Shown: positions 6,511 through 7,226 of the stretch, piece after piece | How positions within the stretch are numbered: the first letter of the stretch is position 1 | Layout: every line of letters begins with the position of its first letter | Assembly (NCBI GenBank): GCA_964581355.1 | Contig: CAZOOA010000102.1 | Span: 1-7,226 of the forward strand | Origin: CAZOOA01 sp964581355 | GTDB taxonomy: Bacteria; Bacillota; Dethiobacteria; DTU022; UBA8154 | Reading direction: 5' to 3' | Length of the DNA: 7,226 bases | The notes under the pieces: model-generated | Told to the model about the DNA's origin: nothing | The model's input: the letters and a program-made list of their open reading frames with translations, nothing else | Databases searched by the model: none | Program-made: the position numbers and the translations under genes

Positions 6511-6555
6511 ATTATACCTAAATGCGGGAAATTGCGAATAATTGATTAAAATCAA
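6511..6555 (-). promoter_or_regulatory. FNR-type operator with downstream TATAAT (distal, possibly activated speDE promoter)
   Basis: The sequence TTGAT-TAAA-ATCAA at 6542-6555 matches the FNR/Crp-family consensus TTGAT-N4-ATCAA at all ten defined positions. On the minus strand, 25 bases past it, is a perfect -10 box TATAAT (6516-6511). The sequence where a -35 box would be (ATTCGC, 6539-6534) is poor. The operator centre falls about 44 bases before the expected start near 6504, close to the -41.5 of class II activated promoters. This suggests, without proving it, that a Crp/Fnr regulator adds oxygen- or redox-dependent transcription of speDE. Confidence 0.5.
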
Positions 6556-6637
6556 GGAAATTCAAGCTTCATTCCGGGAAAATGATATCATTGACCCATG
6601 TTTAAAAAACCTGACCCCAACGGCCCATGCCTCAAAT

Positions 6638-6841
6638 TCACTGCTTTAGAAAACATTCTACGCTGCGGTCGTACGTCTTTTCAACTTCCGGCTTAAAGTA
6701 ACAGGCCGGCAGTTGATTTTTCGCCCGGTGATAATGCAGGCACTCGCAGCATAGTCCTTTCCGGCTGCAGGTGGGATATGTGCAGTTACACTCCTTGCTG
6801 ATATCCATATTACTGTGTTCGCAAAAGTTACTCATTCCCAA
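6638..6841 (-). CDS. Small cysteine-rich protein, DUF6485-like
   Basis: This is a 67-residue (or 65-residue) soluble protein with nine cysteines (7, 18, 20, 25, 31, 32, 34, 47, 63) and the pattern CNCTYPTCSRKGLCCECLHYH, then LPACYF and EKTYDRSVECF. No signal peptide or membrane segment is visible. The pattern is that of the DUF6485 family of short clostridial proteins as I remember it; the function is unknown, and the clustered Cys and His (H9, H36, H38) suggest metal binding. The start is ambiguous: TTG at 6841 is 5 bases from GGGAG, and ATG at 6835 is 11 bases from it. It lies between the tRNA-Pro terminator and the speD regulatory region, so it is probably transcribed alone. I see no clear promoter or terminator of its own. 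Confidence 0.8.
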   Translation of the reverse strand: MGMSNFCEHSNMDISKECNCTYPTCSRKGLCCECLHYHRAKNQLPACYFKPEVEKTYDRSVECFLKQ

Positions 6842-6927
6842 AATCTCTCCCTTCCTTATAATATATTTAGTATCTGTCTTTTCGATAAAACGCCTGTGCT
6901 TTCCTTTTTTTGGGAAGTTTTTTACTT

Positions 6928-6959
6928 AAAAAAAACAGCCCCAATAGGCTGTTTTTTTT
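6928..6959 (-). terminator. Rho-independent terminator of tRNA-Pro, usable in both directions
   Basis: CAGCC (6936-6940) pairs with GGCTG (6947-6951) around a 6-base loop. It is flanked by eight A on one side and nine T on the other, extending the stem by A-T pairs. On the minus strand the T run starts right after the stem, and the structure begins at the last base of the tRNA. The same hairpin would end transcription coming from the left. Confidence 0.9.
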
Positions 6960-7036
6960 TGGTCGGAGCGACAGGATTTGAACCTGCGACCTCTTGACCC
7001 CCAGTCAAGCGCGCTACCAAGCTGCGCCACGCCCCG
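6960..7036 (-). tRNA. tRNA-Pro (anticodon GGG), CCA encoded
   Basis: A full cloverleaf can be read on the minus strand. The acceptor is CGGGGCG/CGCTCCG (one G-U), the D arm is GCGC/GCGC with loop AGCTTGGTA, the anticodon stem is CTTGA/TCAAG around loop CTGGGGG, the variable loop is AGGTC, and the T arm is GCAGG/CCTGT with TTCAAAT. The discriminator A is followed by encoded CCA, whose last base is the first base of the terminator's A/T run. Anticodon GGG reads CCC and CCU proline codons. The 77-base length is standard. Confidence 0.96.
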
Positions 7037-7060
7037 TCGAATTAAGTTCCAACAATAAAA

Positions 7061-7089
7061 ATTATATCAGCTAAAAAGAATCATGTCAA
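7061..7089 (-). promoter_or_regulatory. Consensus sigma-A promoter of tRNA-Pro
   Basis: TTGACA (7089-7084), a spacer of exactly 17 bases, and TATAAT (7066-7061): a perfect match at all 12 positions. Expected transcription start is near 7054, about 18 bases before the mature tRNA, as usual for a strongly expressed stable RNA. Confidence 0.9.
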
Positions 7090-7197
7090 TGCCATGTATT
7101 TTTGAAAGAAGGACTTTTCTCTTTGAAACAGAAGTGTTATTATTTTGATGATAATATAGTCAAAAATGATTTTAATAGATTAAACGAGGTGACTTTT

Positions 7198-7226
7198 TTG
7201 TATTACACTGGGGTCTGTTTAGGAGC
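7198..7226 (+). CDS. Start of an unidentified + strand gene, cut by the window edge
   Basis: A TTG at 7198-7200 is preceded by a good ribosome binding site GAGGTGA (7186-7192), and the frame is open to the end of the window: M-Y-Y-T-G-V-C-L-G plus two bases. This is the only + strand gene start in the window, and it diverges from tRNA-Pro. The opening Y-x-G-x-x-L-G could be the first strand of an actin/ASKHA-type ATPase such as a CoA-dehydratase activase. Nine residues cannot decide this. No promoter with good spacing is obvious in 7090-7185. Confidence 0.5.

Noticed and set aside
6815..6997. + strand open frame of 60 codons ending in GATGFEPATS
   Set aside because: It runs through the terminator and the antisense strand of tRNA-Pro; the ending is the familiar false translation of a reversed tRNA T arm. 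It has no ribosome binding site.
1..7226. CRISPR array, IS element, prophage or toxin-antitoxin pair
   Set aside because: No regularly spaced repeats, transposase or integrase motifs, or paired small genes were found on either strand. tRNA-Pro is intact, and I saw no duplicated 3' end of it in the window that would mark an integration site.

Overview
The window looks like chromosome of an anaerobic member of the Clostridia (Firmicutes), perhaps of the Peptococcaceae/Desulfitobacterium kind. The reasons are GAGGTGA/AGGAGG-type ribosome binding sites, frequent TTG start codons, consensus sigma-A promoters, U-rich terminators, a selenocysteine formate dehydrogenase and a Cys-rich DUF6485-type small protein. 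The taxonomic placement is inference; no 16S or other marker gene is present.

Layout. Almost everything is on the minus strand, so read right to left. At the right edge (7198-7226, + strand) is the first codons of a gene leaving the window, divergent from a proline tRNA (7036-6960) that has a perfect consensus promoter and a strong hairpin terminator. Next come a 65-67-residue Cys-rich protein (6841-6638), then a regulatory region (6637-6407) with a perfect FNR-type box and two candidate promoters. It leads into speD (6406-6020) and speE (5992-5078), which together make polyamine: SpeD decarboxylates S-adenosylmethionine and SpeE transfers the aminopropyl group. ndk (4916-4467) follows. After a 370-base AT-rich spacer with a composite hairpin come fdhE (4082-3186), the formate dehydrogenase catalytic subunit fdnG (3085-35), and the first 11 codons of the iron-sulfur subunit fdnH (34-1), which runs off the left edge.

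The main point for annotators is that fdnG is one gene, not two. Two apparent open frames (3085-2441 and 2419-35) lie in the same frame, separated by a UGA at 2443-2441. The UGA falls exactly where selenocysteine sits in FdnG-type enzymes and is followed by a SECIS-like hairpin whose apical GGU is at the same distance from the UGA as in E. coli fdhF. The full protein is 1016 residues, with a twin-arginine signal, so the enzyme acts outside the cytoplasm. FdhE, encoded just upstream, is its maturation partner.

Other points worth a look are an acidic Pro/Asp/Glu linker after the Tat signal of FdnG, a SpeE that resembles the thermospermine-synthase/Thermus branch and carries Glu in place of the second catalytic-loop Asp, and a possible anaerobic (Crp/Fnr-family) promoter in front of speDE. 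I see no phage, IS element, CRISPR array or clearly novel multi-gene system. This is mostly core metabolism with a few unusual details.
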